Assembly: GCA_043553855.1 (NCBI GenBank)
Contig: CP121336.1
Span: 1,674,001 to 1,738,000, forward strand
Direction of reading: 5' to 3'
Length of the DNA: 64,000 nucleotides
Source: JAUIAS01 sp030425395
GTDB lineage: Bacteria; Pseudomonadota; Alphaproteobacteria; Rhodobacterales; Rhodobacteraceae
In this document: positions 44,219 to 53,406 of the stretch, piece after piece
How positions within the stretch are numbered: position 1 is the first letter of the stretch
How the letters are laid out: each line of letters starts with the position of its first letter
Notes under the pieces: generated by a model
Seen by the model: the letters and a program-made list of their open reading frames with translations, nothing else
The model's database searches: none
What the model was told of the DNA's origin: nothing
Made by a program: the position numbers and the translations under genes

Positions 44219-45292
44219 CTAGTTCCGATCGGAGATCAGCCGCCCGACCAGTTGCGCCGTGTAATCCACGATCGGCACGATACGTCCATAGTTAAGGCGC
44301 GTGGGGCCGATGACACCCACAGCACCAATGATCTTTCGGTCAGCGTTCATATAAGGAGACACCACCAAAGAGGAACCCGAAAGTGAGAAAAGTTTGTTCT
44401 CTGAGCCGATAAAAATGCGCACGCCGTCGCCGGTTTCCGTCAGTTCAAGGAATTCGGCAATATCCCGCTTGCGTTCAAGGTCATCAAACAGGCTGCGGAT
44501 GCGTTCCAGACCTTCTTCGGCATCCGGTGCTCCGCTGGTATCCAGCAGGTTGGAGCGCCCGCGCACAATCAGGCGGCCGGGATCATCGACATCGTCAGTC
44601 CACATCGCCAACCCGCTTTCGACCATTGCGCGGGCAAGGCTGTCGATCTCCTGTCTGCGTCGGGCGATTTCCTTGGTGATCAACCCACGCGCCTCGCTCA
44701 GCGTGCGGCCCTCGATCAGTGAATTCAGAAAATTCGCCGCCTCACGCATGGAGCTTGGGGTCTGGCCCGGTGGCGGCGTAAATATCCGGTTTTCCACGTG
44801 ACCGTCCGCAAATACCAGAACCACCAACGCGCGATCATGCGCCAGCGAAACGAACTCGATGTGCTTGATCGCGGCCTCATGTTTCGGCGTCAGGACAAGG
44901 GACGCGCCGCGCGTCACCCCGGACAGAGCGGATCCGATTCGATCCAGCAAGCCTGTCACGCCGCCCGCGCTGTCCTGAACGGTGGAGTCGATCTTTTCCC
45001 GGTCGTCCTGGCCCAGATCGTTGACCTCAAGCAACCCATCCACAAACATCCGGAGCCCAAGCTGCGTGGGTATGCGCCCGGCACTGACGTGGGGACTGTC
45101 CAATAGGCCAAGGTATTCCAGATCCTGCATCACATTTCGGATCGTCGCGGCGCTGACCTTTTCGCTCAACGTTCGGGTCAGAGACCGGCTGCCCACCGGG
45201 TCACCGTTTTCAAGATAGGATTCCACCACGCGCCGGAAAACCTCGCGCGAGCGGTCGTTCATCTCTTCGAGAAGTGTGGATGTATCATTCAT
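44219..45292 (-). CDS. hrcA: Heat-inducible transcription repressor HrcA
   Basis: HrcA represses chaperone genes by binding CIRCE elements. The 357-aa product has the N-terminal winged helix (REVFRRVVESYLENGDPVGSRSLTRTL, then VSAATIRNVMQDLEYLGLL) with DSPHVSAGRIPTQLGLRMFVD, and a GAF-like dimer region. I see no CIRCE inverted repeat upstream of it in this window, so its targets (for example groESL) must be elsewhere. It is divergent from rph and cotranscribed with grpE. Confidence 0.96.
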   Translation of the reverse strand: MNDTSTLLEEMNDRSREVFRRVVESYLENGDPVGSRSLTRTLSEKVSAATIRNVMQDLEYLGLLDSPHVSAGRIPTQLGLRMFVDGLLEVNDLGQDDREKIDSTVQDSAGGVTGLLDRIGSALSGVTRGASLVLTPKHEAAIKHIEFVSLAHDRALVVLVFADGHVENRIFTPPPGQTPSSMREAANFLNSLIEGRTLSEARGLITKEIARRRQEIDSLARAMVESGLAMWTDDVDDPGRLIVRGRSNLLDTSGAPDAEEGLERIRSLFDDLERKRDIAEFLELTETGDGVRIFIGSENKLFSLSGSSLVVSPYMNADRKIIGAVGVIGPTRLNYGRIVPIVDYTAQLVGRLISDRN

Positions 45293-45318
45293 CTTTGTCA
45301 GACCTTACGCGGAAGATC

Positions 45319-45346
45319 ATTAAAAGTCACATTGGCCAAAGGTCAA
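45319..45346 (-). promoter_or_regulatory. Candidate hrcA-grpE promoter
   Basis: On the minus strand TTGACC (45346-45341) and TTTAAT (45324-45319) are spaced 16 bp in the 115-bp gap to rph. The hrcA start codon is 27 bp downstream of the -10. It resembles a housekeeping promoter more than a sigma-32 promoter. Confidence 0.45.
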
Positions 45347-45407
45347 TCGGGGTTGCGTTCCTGTCTTGACCGGCGATATCCCGATCTGAAACAGAAAAGG
45401 ATCACCC

Positions 45408-46121
45408 ATGCGCCCCTCTGGACGGAATTTAAGCGAAATGCGCCCGGTTTCAATCGAAACTGGCTACACAAAACATGCGGAAGGATCGTGCCTGATCTCC
45501 ATCGGGGCCACCCGAGTGATCTGCACCGCGACGATCGAAGACCGCGTGCCGCCGTTCATCAAGGGATCGGGTCTCGGTTGGGTCACAGCGGAATACGGTA
45601 TGCTGCCCCGCGCAACCAACACGCGGATGCGCCGAGAAGCCGCAAGCGGTAAGCAAGGCGGCCGCACGGTTGAAATTCAGCGCCTGATTGGCCGTTCCCT
45701 GCGTGCCGGTGTCGACCGCGTTGCCTTGGGCGAACGCCAGATCACCGTCGATTGCGATGTTATCCAGGCGGACGGCGGCACGCGCTGTGCCTCGATCACG
45801 GGCGGTTGGGTCGCGCTGCGCCTTGCCGTGAACAAGCTGATGAAAGCCGGTGACGTAATTTCCGACCCGTTGGTTGATCCAGTGGCTGCGGTCAGCTGCG
45901 GCATCTATGCTGGCCAACCGGTTCTTGATCTGGATTATCCCGAAGACTCAGAAGCCGGCGTTGATGGCAATTTCATCATGACCGCTTCGGGCCAGTTGAT
46001 CGAGGTGCAGATGAGCGCCGAGGGTTCAACCTATTCCCGCGCCCAGATGAACGAACTTCTGGATTTGGCAGAAAAAGGCGTGTCGGAGCTTGTTGCCGCC
46101 CAAAAGGCTGCAACCGCATGA
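45408..46121 (+). CDS. rph: Ribonuclease PH
   Basis: RNase PH trims tRNA 3' ends using phosphate. The 237-aa product has the full family pattern: MRPSGRNLSEMRPVSIETG, GSGLGWVTAEYGMLPRATNTRMRREA, GRTVEIQRLIGRSLRA, QADGGTRCASITGG and the C-terminal MSAEGSTYSRAQM. It is divergent from hrcA, and rdgB overlaps its stop by 4 bp, forming rph-rdgB-hemW. Confidence 0.97.
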   Translation: MRPSGRNLSEMRPVSIETGYTKHAEGSCLISIGATRVICTATIEDRVPPFIKGSGLGWVTAEYGMLPRATNTRMRREAASGKQGGRTVEIQRLIGRSLRAGVDRVALGERQITVDCDVIQADGGTRCASITGGWVALRLAVNKLMKAGDVISDPLVDPVAAVSCGIYAGQPVLDLDYPEDSEAGVDGNFIMTASGQLIEVQMSAEGSTYSRAQMNELLDLAEKGVSELVAAQKAATA

Positions 46122-46732
46122 CACGGCCCTTTTCCGGTGACCGGCTTTTGGTTGCGACGCACAACAAGGGCAAACTTGAGGAGATCGCCGATCTCCTCAA
46201 GCCGTTTGGCGTATCGGTTGTTGGCGCGGCCGAGATGAACCTGCCCGAACCTGAAGAGACGGAAACCACCTTTGTCGGCAATGCCCGGATCAAGGCGCAT
46301 GCCGCAGCAAAGGCCACTGGAATGCCTGCCCTGTCCGATGATTCCGGGATTGAGATTGATGGTCTTGATGGTGCTCCCGGTGTCTATACCGCGGACTGGG
46401 CCGAAACTCCGAACGGCCGTGATTTTGTCATGGCGATGGAACGGGCCAACCGGGAACTCGACGCTAGAAACGCGCCTCACCCGCGCACCGCACGGTTCTG
46501 TTGCACGCTGGTTTTGGCCTGGCCCGATGGCCATGACGAAGTGTTTCCCGGTGTAATGCCCGGTCGTGTGGTCTGGCCCATGCGGGGCGATCAGGGGCAC
46601 GGATACGATCCGATCTTTCAACCCGACGGATATGACATCACCTTTGGCGAAATGGATCGCTGGGAAAAGAACCGCATCAGCCACAGGGCCGATGCCTTTC
46701 GCAAATTCGTCGATGGCTGTTTTGGCGGATGA
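46118..46732 (+). CDS. rdgB: XTP/dITP pyrophosphatase (RdgB/HAM1)
   Basis: This enzyme clears non-canonical purine triphosphates from the nucleotide pool. The 204-aa product has LLVATHNKGKLEEIADLL, SDDSGIEIDGLDGAPGVYTADWA and the C-terminal GHGYDPIFQPDGYDITFGEM with SHRADAFRKF, all HAM1 hallmarks. Its ATG overlaps the rph stop and hemW starts inside its last codons. Confidence 0.96.
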   Translation: MTRPFSGDRLLVATHNKGKLEEIADLLKPFGVSVVGAAEMNLPEPEETETTFVGNARIKAHAAAKATGMPALSDDSGIEIDGLDGAPGVYTADWAETPNGRDFVMAMERANRELDARNAPHPRTARFCCTLVLAWPDGHDEVFPGVMPGRVVWPMRGDQGHGYDPIFQPDGYDITFGEMDRWEKNRISHRADAFRKFVDGCFGG

Positions 46733-47879
46733 TTGGCGCAACGGCGGCTTTGGGCTTTATGTCCATTGGCCGTTTTGCGAGGCGAAATGCCCCTATTGCG
46801 ACTTCAACAGTCACGTCGTCCGTCACATAGATCAAACCGCATGGGCCAACGCCTATCTGCGCGAACTTGACCGTGTCGCTGCCGAAATACCCGGTCGTGT
46901 TCTCAATTCCATATTCTTCGGCGGAGGCACGCCCAGCCTCATGCACCCCGATACCGTTGCCACTGTGATTGAAGCCGCTCGACGCCACTGGCCCTTTGCC
47001 AATGACATTGAAATTACGCTTGAGGCCAACCCCGGTTCGGTCGAGGCCGGGCGCTTTGCTGGATATCGCGACGGGGGCGTAAACAGGGTCTCAATGGGGA
47101 TTCAGGCTCTGAATGATCCGGATTTGCGCCGCCTTGGCCGTATTCACTCGGTCGCCGAGGCGCGGGCCGCTTTCGACATCGCGCGTGACTGTTTTAATCG
47201 GGTCAGCTTCGATCTCATCTATGCCCGTCAGGATCAAACGCTTGCGGATTGGGAAGCCGAACTGCGGCAAGCCCTCTCGATGGCCGTGGATCACCTTTCG
47301 CTGTATCAACTGACCATTGAGGACGGCACAGCCTTTGGTGATCGCTATGACGCGGGCAAGCTGCGCGGCCTGCCCGATGACGATCGCGCGGCGGACATGT
47401 ATGCTCTGACACAGGCGGTTAGTGCCGAATTCGGCATGAACCGATACGAAGTGTCAAACCACGCTCACCCCGATGCGCCGTCCCGGCATAACCTGATTTA
47501 TTGGCGCTACGGCGATTACGTCGGAATCGGCCCCGGTGCACATGGCAGGATCACTATAAACGGACAGCGATACGCGACAGAAGCCCATCGCGCACCCGGC
47601 GCGTGGCTGGCGGCTGTCGATAATGGCAGCGGCGAAAAACCCCGACATTGCATTGATATAGCAGATCAGGCCGATGAATACGCAATGATGTCGCTTCGAC
47701 TGACCGAAGGAATGGATATTGAGCGTTATCAAACCCTTGCCAATCGCTCGATCCGGTCAAATGCTGTTGACAAGCTAATTGATCTTGGAATGATCCGCCT
47801 AGATCAAGGACGGATTTTCGTTCAGGATCAAGGGTTTATGATCCTGAACGCGGTTATCGCCGAATTGCTGGCGGATTAA
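46713..47879 (+). CDS. hemW: Radical SAM heme chaperone HemW
   Basis: The 388-aa product has the radical SAM cluster motif CEAKCPYCDF (about residues 23-32), IFFGGGTPSLM, EITLEANPGS and the downstream HNLIYWRYGDYVGIGPGAHG. These features match HemW (formerly called HemN-like), which handles heme transfer, rather than coproporphyrinogen oxidase HemN, whose N-terminal extension is missing. The ATG at 46713 lies 20 bp inside rdgB with no clear ribosome site, suggesting coupling. Its stop overlaps the convergent parB stop by 4 bp. Confidence 0.92.
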   Translation: MAVLADDWRNGGFGLYVHWPFCEAKCPYCDFNSHVVRHIDQTAWANAYLRELDRVAAEIPGRVLNSIFFGGGTPSLMHPDTVATVIEAARRHWPFANDIEITLEANPGSVEAGRFAGYRDGGVNRVSMGIQALNDPDLRRLGRIHSVAEARAAFDIARDCFNRVSFDLIYARQDQTLADWEAELRQALSMAVDHLSLYQLTIEDGTAFGDRYDAGKLRGLPDDDRAADMYALTQAVSAEFGMNRYEVSNHAHPDAPSRHNLIYWRYGDYVGIGPGAHGRITINGQRYATEAHRAPGAWLAAVDNGSGEKPRHCIDIADQADEYAMMSLRLTEGMDIERYQTLANRSIRSNAVDKLIDLGMIRLDQGRIFVQDQGFMILNAVIAELLAD

Positions 47880-48778
47880 TTTCCGCTCAGGAGCCTGCAA
47901 AGCGTATCGAGTTCATCAAGCGTCTTGTAGCGCACGGAAATAGTGCCCTCTTCGCCGTCACCCTTGTGATCTATTTCGACCTTCATGCCCAACGCAGCAG
48001 ACAAATCGCCTTCCAGGGCGACCGTATCCGCGTCTTTTTCTTTTTTCTGCTGTGCGCCTGATCTGGATGATTTCGACGTGTTCGACCCGTCCCCCTTGCG
48101 GACAAGTGCCTCTGTCGCACGCACCGACAAACCTTGGGTCACAACCTTGCGAGCAAGGGCCGATGCATCCTCTGAGGTAATCAACGCGCGAGCGTGGCCG
48201 GCGCTCAATTCTCCGTCCTGGAGCATATCCTGCACGTCTTTTGGCAAGGACAAAAGTCGCAGCAAGTTTGCAATATGGCTCCGGCTTTTGCCCAAAGCTT
48301 CGGCCAGCTTTTCCTGCGTATGACCAAATCGGTCCATCAATTGGCGGTATCCTGCCGCCTCTTCTACCGCGTTCAGATCCGCACGTTGGATATTTTCGAT
48401 GATCGCGATTTCCAGAACTTCCACGTCATCAAAATCACGCACCAGAACAGGCAATTCATGTAGTTTAGCCCGCTGTGCAGCACGCCAACGGCGTTCACCC
48501 GCGACGATCTCATACATTCCACCATCGCGGGGGCGCACGATCAGTGGTTGGATTACGCCTTTTTCGGCGATGGACGACGCCAGTTCCGACAGCGCCTCTT
48601 CGGTAAAGCGACGGCGCGGCTGATCAGGGTTGGGAACGATCCGTTCGATCGGCAAAACCCGATCCGGGCTGCGCGGTTGATCAGGAGCAACGGTCTGTTC
48701 GACCTCGGGCGTCACATCAGCCATCAACGCCGAAAGCCCCCGGCCCAATCCACGCGGTTTGTTTTTCTTATCGGTCAT
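47876..48778 (-). CDS. parB: Chromosome partitioning protein ParB
   Basis: ParB binds parS and spreads as a CTP-dependent clamp for chromosome segregation. The 300-aa product starts MTDKKNKPRGLGRGLSALM, has the CTP-binding motif GERRWRA (94-100), a helix-turn-helix (LAEALGKSRSHIANLLRLLSLP, about 147-168) and a C-terminal dimerisation domain after a linker rich in Lys and Ser. Two perfect parS sites lie 1.4 and 3.3 kb upstream. parA precedes it by 19 bp. Confidence 0.97.
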   Translation of the reverse strand: MTDKKNKPRGLGRGLSALMADVTPEVEQTVAPDQPRSPDRVLPIERIVPNPDQPRRRFTEEALSELASSIAEKGVIQPLIVRPRDGGMYEIVAGERRWRAAQRAKLHELPVLVRDFDDVEVLEIAIIENIQRADLNAVEEAAGYRQLMDRFGHTQEKLAEALGKSRSHIANLLRLLSLPKDVQDMLQDGELSAGHARALITSEDASALARKVVTQGLSVRATEALVRKGDGSNTSKSSRSGAQQKKEKDADTVALEGDLSAALGMKVEIDHKGDGEEGTISVRYKTLDELDTLCRLLSGN

Positions 48779-48797
48779 CTGCCCTCCGGTCCCGCGA

Positions 48798-49607
48798 TTA
48801 GGCGGCGGTTTTCGTGTGGTTTTCAATCAATTCCCGCGCCAAAGCACGATACGCCATAGCCCCTTGGGAATTGGTGTCATAGTTCAGGACTGGCATCGCA
48901 TAGGACGGTGATTCACTCACCCGAACATTGCGCGGAATGACAGTCTTGAACACCAGGTCGCCCAAGTTATCCCGCGCGTCTTGCTCAACTTGCTGGGACA
49001 GGTTGTTGCGGCGGTCATACATCGTCAGCACAATTCCTTCGATCCGCAACTTGGGGTTGGCCGTCTGGCGAACCTCTCGCACGGTCAGCATCAACTGAGA
49101 CAGGCCTTCCAGAGCGAAAAACTCGCTCTGGAGCGGCACCAGAACAGAATGTGCGGCAACCATGGCATTAACGGTCAAGAGGTTAAGGGATGGCGGGCAA
49201 TCAATCAGGACGTAGTCCCAACCAAAAGCATCAATCGCTGGCTGTCGCAGCGCGTCGTGCAAGAGAAAGGAACGTTTTTCGTTTGCGATAAGCTCAAGAT
49301 CGGCGGAGCTCAGATCAACCGTGGCCGGAATTATACCCATGCCAGGAAAAACGGTGTCCTGAATAACGTCCTCAAGCGCGGCGTCATCCACAAGAAGGTC
49401 ATACGTTGTCATCTTGCGGGCGGAGCCATCAATTCCCAACCCGGTTGATGCGTTTCCCTGCGGATCAAGATCCACCACAAGCACGCGGTTTCCCTGCTCA
49501 ACCAGACCCGCGGCGAGGTTGATCGCTGTGGTTGTTTTACCGACGCCGCCTTTTTGATTGGCAATCGCGATGATTTTCGGGCCATCAGGACGCGACAGAT
49601 CAATCAC
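48798..49607 (-). CDS. parA: Chromosome partitioning ATPase ParA
   Basis: ParA is the ATPase that moves ParB-parS complexes. The 269-aa product has the deviant Walker A KGGVGKTT (19-26) with its signature lysine, the A' motif VVDLDPQGNAS, and the B motif YVLIDCPPSLNLLT. The start is a GTG at 49607 after AAGGAG, and the first 8 bases overlap the end of rsmG. It leads into parB. Confidence 0.97.
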   Translation of the reverse strand: MIDLSRPDGPKIIAIANQKGGVGKTTTAINLAAGLVEQGNRVLVVDLDPQGNASTGLGIDGSARKMTTYDLLVDDAALEDVIQDTVFPGMGIIPATVDLSSADLELIANEKRSFLLHDALRQPAIDAFGWDYVLIDCPPSLNLLTVNAMVAAHSVLVPLQSEFFALEGLSQLMLTVREVRQTANPKLRIEGIVLTMYDRRNNLSQQVEQDARDNLGDLVFKTVIPRNVRVSESPSYAMPVLNYDTNSQGAMAYRALARELIENHTKTAA

Positions 49608-50214
49608 GGGACACTCCTTGGATCTTGAGTATTGCTGCTTCGGGTTCAGTCACACTCTTAACCGCCTCACAATCGAAACGCCATTGCGGTCGCGCATCTT
49701 CCACCTCGTTTTTCCAGGTGGCACCCTTCGGAAAAAGACACATACCCGAAGGATCAAGATGGCGCTGAGAGAAGCCGAGGAGTTTATCAAGGTCGGCCAA
49801 TGCGCGGGCTGAAAGAATATCTGCCCCCTGCGGCGGCACCAGCTCAATGCGTTCTGATAAAACGGTGACAGGCAACCCCAGTTCGCGTGCTACCGTGCGT
49901 AGAAAAACGCATTTACGCTGATCGCTTTCAATCAGAGTAAACCTTGCCGCTGCGGCGGTTTCCATGGCGCAAATCGCAGCTACAAGCCCGGGAAGACCGC
50001 CGCCGGATCCGATATCCACCCAATGTGAAAACGGTCCGGCAATGGCGAAAACCTGAAGGGAATCCGCAATATGGCGATCCCACACACGTTGCAAGCTGCT
50101 TCTGGATACAAGATTGATGCGTGGATTCCATTTACGGATAAGGTCGACATAAATCTCGAGCCGCATCAATGTTTCACGTGAAACATCGGTTCCGTCCGGC
50201 CAGCGGGCCGTCAC
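49600..50214 (-). CDS. rsmG: 16S rRNA (guanine-527-N7)-methyltransferase RsmG
   Basis: RsmG (GidB) modifies G527 of 16S rRNA. The 204-aa product has YVDLIRKWNPRINLVSRSSL, WDRHIADSLQV and the SAM site VDIGSGGGLPGL with IESDQRKCVFLR. The codons for DVSRET near its N-terminus contain a perfect parS palindrome, so this stretch serves both protein and chromosome segregation. The start overlaps the mnmG stop by 4 bp. Confidence 0.96.
   Translation of the reverse strand: MTARWPDGTDVSRETLMRLEIYVDLIRKWNPRINLVSRSSLQRVWDRHIADSLQVFAIAGPFSHWVDIGSGGGLPGLVAAICAMETAAAARFTLIESDQRKCVFLRTVARELGLPVTVLSERIELVPPQGADILSARALADLDKLLGFSQRHLDPSGMCLFPKGATWKNEVEDARPQWRFDCEAVKSVTEPEAAILKIQGVSRD
50170..50185. other. parS site inside rsmG
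   Basis: TGTTTCACGTGAAACA is a perfect 16-bp parS palindrome (extended by A/T to 18 bp at 50169-50186). It lies within the rsmG coding sequence about 1.4 kb upstream of parB, and about 5.1 kb from the candidate origin. Confidence 0.95.
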
Positions 50215-52082
50215 GCGCTTGATTCCTTTTTGTCCCGCCTGACTCGCGCCAACAACAACGCCAAGCCAGCAGGCGTCATTCCGTCAATTCGGCCTGCCTG
50301 AGCGATGTTTGCGGGCCGCGCCTTGGAAAGCTTCATTTTCAATTCATTGGACAAGCCGCCGACCTCCGAGAAATCAAATCCGGGCGGGATTGGTTGGCCT
50401 TCGTCACGCTTTAACGCAGCCACATCCTTCTTTTGCCGTTCGATATAGCTCGCATACAGCGCGTCTTTTTCCAGCTGACGGCGGGTTTCATTGTCCACAC
50501 TCTCAAAAACAGGGCTGAGCGGTTCAATGCTTTCAAAGTTCACATCAGGGAATGCCAAAATTGCCAGCCCGTTTCGCCGCGCGCCGTCTTCGTTAACCGA
50601 AATTCCTGCGGCCTTGATCTGTTTCGGGGTAAAGGTTTCTCGGGTCAGAGCAGCCATTCCCGCTTCGATCCGCTCCATTTTGTCAGCAAACAGGGCTGCC
50701 CGCTCTGGACCCACGCAACCAAGCGACAAACCTAGTGGCGTCAATCGTTGATCCGCATTGTCAGCGCGCAAGGACAAGCGAAACTCGGCCCGCGAGGTGA
50801 ACATCCGATAGGGTTCCGTGACCCCGCGCGTTGTCAAATCGTCAACCATGACACCGATATAGCTGTCAGCGCGGCTGAAAATCACCGGTTCCTGTTCTTT
50901 GACGTCCATGGCGGCATTCAGACCGGCGACCATCCCTTGCGCTGCCGCTTCCTCATATCCCGTTGTGCCGTTGATTTGCCCGGCAAGATACAGCCCCGGC
51001 ACATTACGAACAGCCAAACGCAAATCCAGTGCACGCGGATCAACATAATCATACTCGATCGCATAGCCCGGTTGCAGAATAACCGCCTGTTCCAGTCCAA
51101 CGATGGAGCGCACATAATCGTGCTGAACGTCCTCCGGCAAAGAGGTGGATATACCGTTGGGATACACCGTGTGATCGGTAACGCCTTCAGGTTCGAGAAA
51201 AATTTGATGAGATGTCTTATCGGCAAATCGGACAATCTTATCCTCGATCGACGGACAATATCGTGGACCCACGCCATCAATGTGCCCGCCATACATCGCC
51301 GAACGAGACAGGTTTTTCTCAATGATTTCGTGTGTTTTTTCATTGGTGTGCGTGATCCCGCAAGAAACTTGGGGGGCTATCACGTTTTTGTGCATGAAGG
51401 AAAACAGAACAGGGTCATCGTCACCTGGCTGCTCTTCCAGAATATTCCAGTTGATCGTGCGCCCATCAAGACGAGGTGGTGTGCCGGTTTTCAAACGGCC
51501 GAGAGGAAGATCAAATTGGTCAATGCGCTCGGCCAATTTCACCGATGGCTTGTCACCCATGCGCCCACCGGGGCGCGCGATATCACCGATATGGATGACA
51601 CCGCGGAGAAAAGTGCCCGTGGTCAAAATCACAGCCTTGGCCCGCAGCTCTGATCCATCGTCAAGTTGGACACCGCAAACGCGGGACCCTTGCATGACAA
51701 AATCAACTGCCTCGCCTTCAACAATCTGAAGGTTAGGTTGCGCTTCGGTTTCGGACAGCATTTCGCGTCGATAGATTGCTCTGTCAGATTGGGCCCGCGG
51801 ACCCTGGACCGCGGGACCCTTGCGCCGGTTAAGGAGGCGGAACTGGATCCCTGCCTTGTCGGCAACACGTCCCATAACCCCGTCAAGCGCATCAATTTCG
51901 CGGACTAGATGCCCTTTACCCAGCCCACCAATCGCAGGATTACAGGACATCACGCCGATCCCATCGCGGCGGAGTGTGATCAAAGCCGTGGCCACACCGG
52001 TTCGCGCGGCGGCATGGGCCGCTTCGGTTCCGGCGTGTCCTCCGCCGATCACAACCACGTCAAAATGTTTCACGTGAAACAC
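50211..52082 (-). CDS. mnmG: tRNA uridine-34 carboxymethylaminomethyl modification enzyme MnmG
   Basis: MnmG (GidA) with MnmE installs the cmnm5 group on U34 of tRNAs, using FAD and NADH. The 623-aa product has the FAD motif VVVIGGGHAGTEAA, MSCNPAIGGLGKGHLVREIDALDG and the C-terminal helical domain. It starts MFHVKHFDVV with a GTG codon, and the codons for FHVKH are made by a parS palindrome that covers the start codon. mnmE ends 3 bp upstream and rsmG overlaps its stop. Confidence 0.97.
   Translation of the reverse strand: MFHVKHFDVVVIGGGHAGTEAAHAAARTGVATALITLRRDGIGVMSCNPAIGGLGKGHLVREIDALDGVMGRVADKAGIQFRLLNRRKGPAVQGPRAQSDRAIYRREMLSETEAQPNLQIVEGEAVDFVMQGSRVCGVQLDDGSELRAKAVILTTGTFLRGVIHIGDIARPGGRMGDKPSVKLAERIDQFDLPLGRLKTGTPPRLDGRTINWNILEEQPGDDDPVLFSFMHKNVIAPQVSCGITHTNEKTHEIIEKNLSRSAMYGGHIDGVGPRYCPSIEDKIVRFADKTSHQIFLEPEGVTDHTVYPNGISTSLPEDVQHDYVRSIVGLEQAVILQPGYAIEYDYVDPRALDLRLAVRNVPGLYLAGQINGTTGYEEAAAQGMVAGLNAAMDVKEQEPVIFSRADSYIGVMVDDLTTRGVTEPYRMFTSRAEFRLSLRADNADQRLTPLGLSLGCVGPERAALFADKMERIEAGMAALTRETFTPKQIKAAGISVNEDGARRNGLAILAFPDVNFESIEPLSPVFESVDNETRRQLEKDALYASYIERQKKDVAALKRDEGQPIPPGFDFSEVGGLSNELKMKLSKARPANIAQAGRIDGMTPAGLALLLARVRRDKKESSA
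52066..52081. other. parS site across the mnmG start codon
   Basis: A second perfect TGTTTCACGTGAAACA spans the first codons of mnmG; the start GTG uses its last two bases plus one flanking base. It lies 1.9 kb from the other site and about 3.2 kb from the candidate origin. Confidence 0.95.
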
Positions 52083-52085
52083 TCC

Positions 52086-53372
52086 TCATTTACCCAGGCA
52101 GAAGCTGGAAAATATCTCGTCCAAAAGATTTTCAACATCAACCCGACCAATCAACGCTTCAAGCGCACGAATCGCAGTTCTTAGATCTTCTGCAGCAATA
52201 TCATACCGGTCAGGGCCAGCCGACAATCCTTTACGTGCCAAGTCGATACCATCCGCCGCTCGTTGCATAGCAACCCGATGGCGTTCGTGTGTGGCCAAAC
52301 CCGCACCGCTGCTGCGCTCTGTCAGGGTTTCCGAAATATGGGCAACCAGACGATCAATCCCCTGCCCTGTTTTCCCCGAGATTGCGTTCTCTGACCCCGG
52401 CGTCAAATCCCCCTTGGGACGCAGAACGATATCCCCATCGCGCCATAGCGTTTGATCCGCGTGACCATTTTCGTCCAGAAACACACGGATATCCGCGGCA
52501 CCTGCCCTTTGCCGGGCCCGATCGATACCGATGGATTCGACAATATCATCAGTTTCGCGCAAACCCGCGGTATCAAGGAGCGTCACCGCAAGCCCCGCAA
52601 GGTCCATGCGAACCTCGATCACATCGCGGGTTGTCCCTGCTATGTGAGAAGTAATTGCCGCGTCCCGCCCAGCCAATGCGTTCAGTAGCGTGGATTTTCC
52701 AACATTGGGGGCACCGACGATGGCCACCTCAAATCCGGTTCTGATCCGTTCCGCAATACGAACAGAAGCGGTTTCGCGGCGCAGATCACTTTGCACCCGA
52801 TCGATCAAATCGCTGACCTCGGGTGTGACGTCAACAGGCACGTCTTCGTCTGCGAAATCTATGGTCACCTCAATCAAAGAGGCCGCGCGGATCAGATCAC
52901 TGCGCCAGCGATCTACCAATTGCCGCAGACCTCCGGACACAGTGGCTTGGGCTTGCTTTCGCTGTGCTTCGGTTTCGGATTCGATCAGATCGGCCAAGCC
53001 TTCGACCTGCGTCAGATCCATCCTCCCGTTTTCCAGCGCACTTCTTGTGAACTCTCCGGGCGCAGCGATGCGCAATTCAGGCATGTCACCCAACATGCCA
53101 AGAACTGCCCGAACCACGGCGATGCTGCCATGCAGATGCAGTTCGACCACGTTTTCGCCGGTAAAGCTCTCTGGGGCGTCAAAACGCAGTATCAGAGCCT
53201 TATCCAGTGTCTCTTGTCCAGCGCCGACAATGGTCCGCAGTGCCATCGCCCGATGCCTTGGGAGCGGCCCGGACAAGTACCGTGCAACTGCAAAGGCATC
53301 CGGTCCGGATACGCGAATAACCGCCACACCGGCCTTACCCTGTGCGGTTGCGAGTGCAAAAATCGTGTCCAT
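52086..53372 (-). CDS. mnmE: tRNA modification GTPase MnmE
   Basis: MnmE (TrmE) is the partner of MnmG. The 428-aa product has the N-terminal folate-binding domain (MDTIFALATAQGKAGVAVIRVSGP, then ELHLHGS), a G domain with VGAPNVGKSTLLNAL, GTTRDVIE and DTAGLRE, and the C-terminal catalytic cysteine in SSFCLGK. The GTPase NKxD motif is not obvious in the expected place; the local sequence reads LRPKGDL. It is followed after 3 bp by mnmG and preceded by rho. Confidence 0.96.
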   Translation of the reverse strand: MDTIFALATAQGKAGVAVIRVSGPDAFAVARYLSGPLPRHRAMALRTIVGAGQETLDKALILRFDAPESFTGENVVELHLHGSIAVVRAVLGMLGDMPELRIAAPGEFTRSALENGRMDLTQVEGLADLIESETEAQRKQAQATVSGGLRQLVDRWRSDLIRAASLIEVTIDFADEDVPVDVTPEVSDLIDRVQSDLRRETASVRIAERIRTGFEVAIVGAPNVGKSTLLNALAGRDAAITSHIAGTTRDVIEVRMDLAGLAVTLLDTAGLRETDDIVESIGIDRARQRAGAADIRVFLDENGHADQTLWRDGDIVLRPKGDLTPGSENAISGKTGQGIDRLVAHISETLTERSSGAGLATHERHRVAMQRAADGIDLARKGLSAGPDRYDIAAEDLRTAIRALEALIGRVDVENLLDEIFSSFCLGK

Positions 53373-53406
53373 TCAGCCTCTCTGTCGAGGTCCGGCAAAC
53401 ACTGCC

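Noticed and set aside
44219..45407. Search for a CIRCE element (TTAGCACTC-N9-GAGTGCTAA) near hrcA-grpE
   Set aside because: No such inverted repeat is present in the hrcA/rph gap.
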